Source: Chitinophaga pinensis (GTDB taxonomy: Bacteria; Bacteroidota; Bacteroidia; Chitinophagales; Chitinophagaceae). From it: a DNA stretch of 9,012 bases. Position numbers and translations under genes: made by a program. The number at the start of each line of letters is the position of its first letter. Position 1 is the first letter of the stretch. Under the pieces are notes generated by a model. The model made no database searches and was not told where the DNA came from. It saw only the letters and a list, made by a program, of their open reading frames with translations. The stretch covers positions 1 through 9,012 of the forward strand of contig CAMCBE010000055.1 of NCBI GenBank assembly GCA_945872805.1. The letters are read 5' to 3'. Shown piece after piece: positions 7,541 to 9,012 of this stretch.

Positions 7541-8242
7541 ATGAAAATCAGTAAACTACCATTCTTGTTATTGACTTTTCAATTCCTTATATCTTGTGGA
7601 TTGAATAATGATGCCCAACAAGCTGATTTAGGTATACTGATTGATGATATTGCCGAAGGCGATACATTATCTATTACTCAATTAGCTCCTAATCTTACTG
7701 ATTGGATAGAGTTTTACCACACTACAGATACCGAGTTTAGATTAAGTCGGTTTAAATCATCTGGGGTAGTTCTTCACTTCAACGACATGAAATCGGTGGA
7801 TTCTTTAGATAAAAGTAAACGTCTTTTTTCATCCTTATTTTCTCTGTCTCCAAACAAAAAAAAATACATAGATTTTTTATCCTATGGAAACCGACTTGTT
7901 CAACAAGATTCTATTCAGAGTAATCCGAAAGGGCAACTTTTTTTGGAAGAAGAGGCTGATCAACAAGTGATATTAGGTAACATTGGAGGAGAGAGAAAAG
8001 AGTTAATGTTCAATGGACCTGCTCGATTGGTAGAATCAGCTGATTGGATAACAGATAATCAAATTTTAATCACATTAATCAGTGAAGAAGAAAATGAACG
8101 AATCGCTGAAATATTTCTATTTGATATCTCTAGCCAAGAGTATGTAAATTACAGATTAGATCATCCATTTAAGGCGCCATCTTCGTTTGAGGAATCATTT
8201 ATCAAACAGTGGCTTCATACTAAACAAATCAACATCGAATAA
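7541..8242 (+). CDS. Lipoprotein of unknown function
   Basis: I do not recognise this 233-residue protein. It begins with a clear lipoprotein signal peptide (MKISKLPFLLLTFQFLISC) with lipobox FLISC and the lipidated Cys at residue 19. The mature part is acidic and shows alternating hydrophobic beta-strand-like segments; the C-terminal third contains WITDNQILITLISEEE and EIFLFDISSQEYVNY, which resemble repeated strands of a beta-sandwich or propeller blade, but no repeat is clear enough to name. No catalytic motif or further membrane segment is visible. It lies 9 bases after the SpmAB stop and 2 bases before the folB ATG, so it is almost certainly co-transcribed with both. That placement suggests an envelope role connected with SpmAB rather than with folate, but this is inference. 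Codon use and base composition match its neighbours. Confidence 0.85.
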   Translation: MKISKLPFLLLTFQFLISCGLNNDAQQADLGILIDDIAEGDTLSITQLAPNLTDWIEFYHTTDTEFRLSRFKSSGVVLHFNDMKSVDSLDKSKRLFSSLFSLSPNKKKYIDFLSYGNRLVQQDSIQSNPKGQLFLEEEADQQVILGNIGGERKELMFNGPARLVESADWITDNQILITLISEEENERIAEIFLFDISSQEYVNYRLDHPFKAPSSFEESFIKQWLHTKQINIE

Positions 8243-8244
8243 CT

Positions 8245-8598
8245 ATGAAGATTTTTCTAAAGGATATTTTATTGTATGGATATCATGGTATACTTGATTT
8301 AGAAAGAAAAGTTGGGACTGAGTTTAGCATAAATATTTACATGGATATTGATCTACCAGAGGCCACTATTACACTTGATGATACCATTGACTATAGTGTT
8401 GTTTTTTCTTTACTAAAAGAAGAATTTTTAATCGCTACACCACTTCTTGAAAACCTAGCAATACGTATTTCAGAACGTATTAAATCTGTTTATCCCCAAA
8501 TGAATAAAATCCAACTCAACATTATAAAACATCATGCACCCATTGAAGGTTTTCAAGGAGAAGTAGGAATAGAATTTGAAAAAATATATTCTGTATGA
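8245..8598 (+). CDS. folB: Dihydroneopterin aldolase
   Basis: FolB is a cytoplasmic enzyme of folate synthesis that splits 7,8-dihydroneopterin into 6-hydroxymethyl-7,8-dihydropterin and glycolaldehyde. The 117-residue length is normal for the family. Active-site residues can be placed by matching the S. aureus enzyme from memory: Glu20 in YGYHGILDLERKVG (S. aureus Glu22), Tyr50 in DDTIDYSVVF (Tyr54), Glu69 in LLENLAIRI (Glu74, pterin binding) and Lys95 in NIIKHHAPIEG (Lys100). The ATG follows the lipoprotein stop by 2 bases, and the stop codon overlaps the next start in an ATGA, so translation is probably coupled. Other folate genes are not in the window. The paralogous epimerase FolX is the main alternative, but the complete catalytic set favours FolB. 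Confidence 0.95.
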   Translation: MKIFLKDILLYGYHGILDLERKVGTEFSINIYMDIDLPEATITLDDTIDYSVVFSLLKEEFLIATPLLENLAIRISERIKSVYPQMNKIQLNIIKHHAPIEGFQGEVGIEFEKIYSV

Positions 8599-9012
8599 CC
8601 TATCGATCGATCCTAGTTGTTTTCCTGTGTTTGATTGTCATGAATAGCATTGGTCAAGATAACTCAATCTTAACTCAAGCCAAATTAGCCGATAAAAAAT
8701 TAAAGACAGAGGATGCGTTGAAATTATATCAGCAATATCTTTTGGTCGACTCATCTAACCTTGACGTATTAGTTAGATGCGCAGAGCTTACTCTTTATTT
8801 GGGCAATGCACAACCCAAAGAGGATGAAAAAAAGCCTTTCTATAATTCGGCATTCAACTTTGCCCATTCAGCATACATCATCGACTCATCGATTGCGTCA
8901 TCCAATTATATCATGGGGCTTGTTCTAAGTGCCTTGATGAATTCAAAACCAATTAAAGAAAAACTCATTGGAACCAAGGACATATGGAGTTTTGCCAATA
9001 AAGCCATCCAAA
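8595..9012 (+). CDS. Exported TPR-like protein (RMD-family-like repeat), incomplete at right edge
   Basis: An open frame starts at the ATG at 8595, which overlaps the folB TGA by 4 bases (ATGA), and runs 139 codons to the window edge without a stop. The product begins with a signal peptide (MTYRSILVVFLCLIVMNSIG, then QDN). Helical repeats follow, with the spacing of a tetratricopeptide array: EDALKLYQQYLLVDSSNLDVL, an RCAELTLYLGN helix, PFYNSAFNFAHSAYIIDSS, SNYIMGLVLSALM, and KEKLIGTKDIWSFANKAIQ at the edge. The order of these helices, including the KEK...DI..(A/Y)AxKAI segment, resembles Bacteroidota proteins annotated as similar to eukaryotic regulator of microtubule dynamics (RMD) TPR proteins. 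TPR arrays bind other proteins; the partner and compartment (periplasm presumed) are inferred. It is the last visible gene of the SpmAB operon. Confidence 0.85.
   Translation, partial: MTYRSILVVFLCLIVMNSIGQDNSILTQAKLADKKLKTEDALKLYQQYLLVDSSNLDVLVRCAELTLYLGNAQPKEDEKKPFYNSAFNFAHSAYIIDSSIASSNYIMGLVLSALMNSKPIKEKLIGTKDIWSFANKAIQ

Noticed and set aside
8602..8611. ATCGATCGAT, a 10-base palindrome just after the start of the TPR-like gene
   Set aside because: It is short, arises from a two-copy CGAT word, and lies in codons with no other regulatory sign; chance is an adequate explanation.

Overview
This 9,012-base window is AT-rich chromosomal DNA that looks like a member of the Bacteroidota, probably Cytophagales-like, though the order is a guess. 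The evidence is a TonB-dependent receptor with an N-terminal carboxypeptidase-regulatory-like domain, two lipoproteins with short Bacteroidota-style lipoboxes, a fused SpmA-SpmB membrane protein, a long-form PurC, the general absence of Shine-Dalgarno sequences before starts, and two promoter-like sites with the Bacteroidota TAnnTTTG -7 element. No RNA gene, insertion sequence, CRISPR array or phage gene was seen, and gene order looks like ordinary vertically inherited chromosome.

Layout. The left edge (3-119) may hold the last 38 codons of an unidentified plus-strand gene. It converges on purC (127-1059, minus; de novo purine synthesis). A 140-base divergent intergenic region follows, carrying four TTTGA words in two pairs with 11-base period. 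To its right is a plus-strand pair: a TonB-dependent outer-membrane receptor (1200-3935) and, 32 bases later, a lipoprotein with two fasciclin (FAS1) domains (3968-5023). A 23-base perfect palindrome lies inside the receptor's signal-peptide codons. A strong symmetric hairpin at 5043-5074 can terminate both this pair and the converging ychF gene (5094-6194, minus; a translation-associated P-loop ATPase/GTPase).

The 92 bases between ychF and the next gene contain outward-facing promoter candidates for both. The right part is a tight plus-strand operon: spmA-spmB fusion (6287-7531), 9 bases, an unrecognised lipoprotein (7541-8242), 2 bases, folB dihydroneopterin aldolase (8245-8598), then a 4-base ATGA overlap into a secreted TPR-like protein (8595 to the window edge, incomplete).

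How the genes work together. The receptor and the FAS1 lipoprotein are probably one two-gene envelope unit. It is not a SusC/SusD pair, because no SusD-like gene is present, and its substrate cannot be read from the sequence. The SpmAB operon joins an inner-membrane transporter-like protein, an envelope lipoprotein, a folate enzyme and an exported TPR protein; only the folate step has a known function. Nothing here is clearly a new defence or mobile system. The best leads are the palindrome and repeat architecture upstream of and inside the receptor gene, the receptor/FAS1 pair, and the SpmAB-lipoprotein-FolB-TPR operon.
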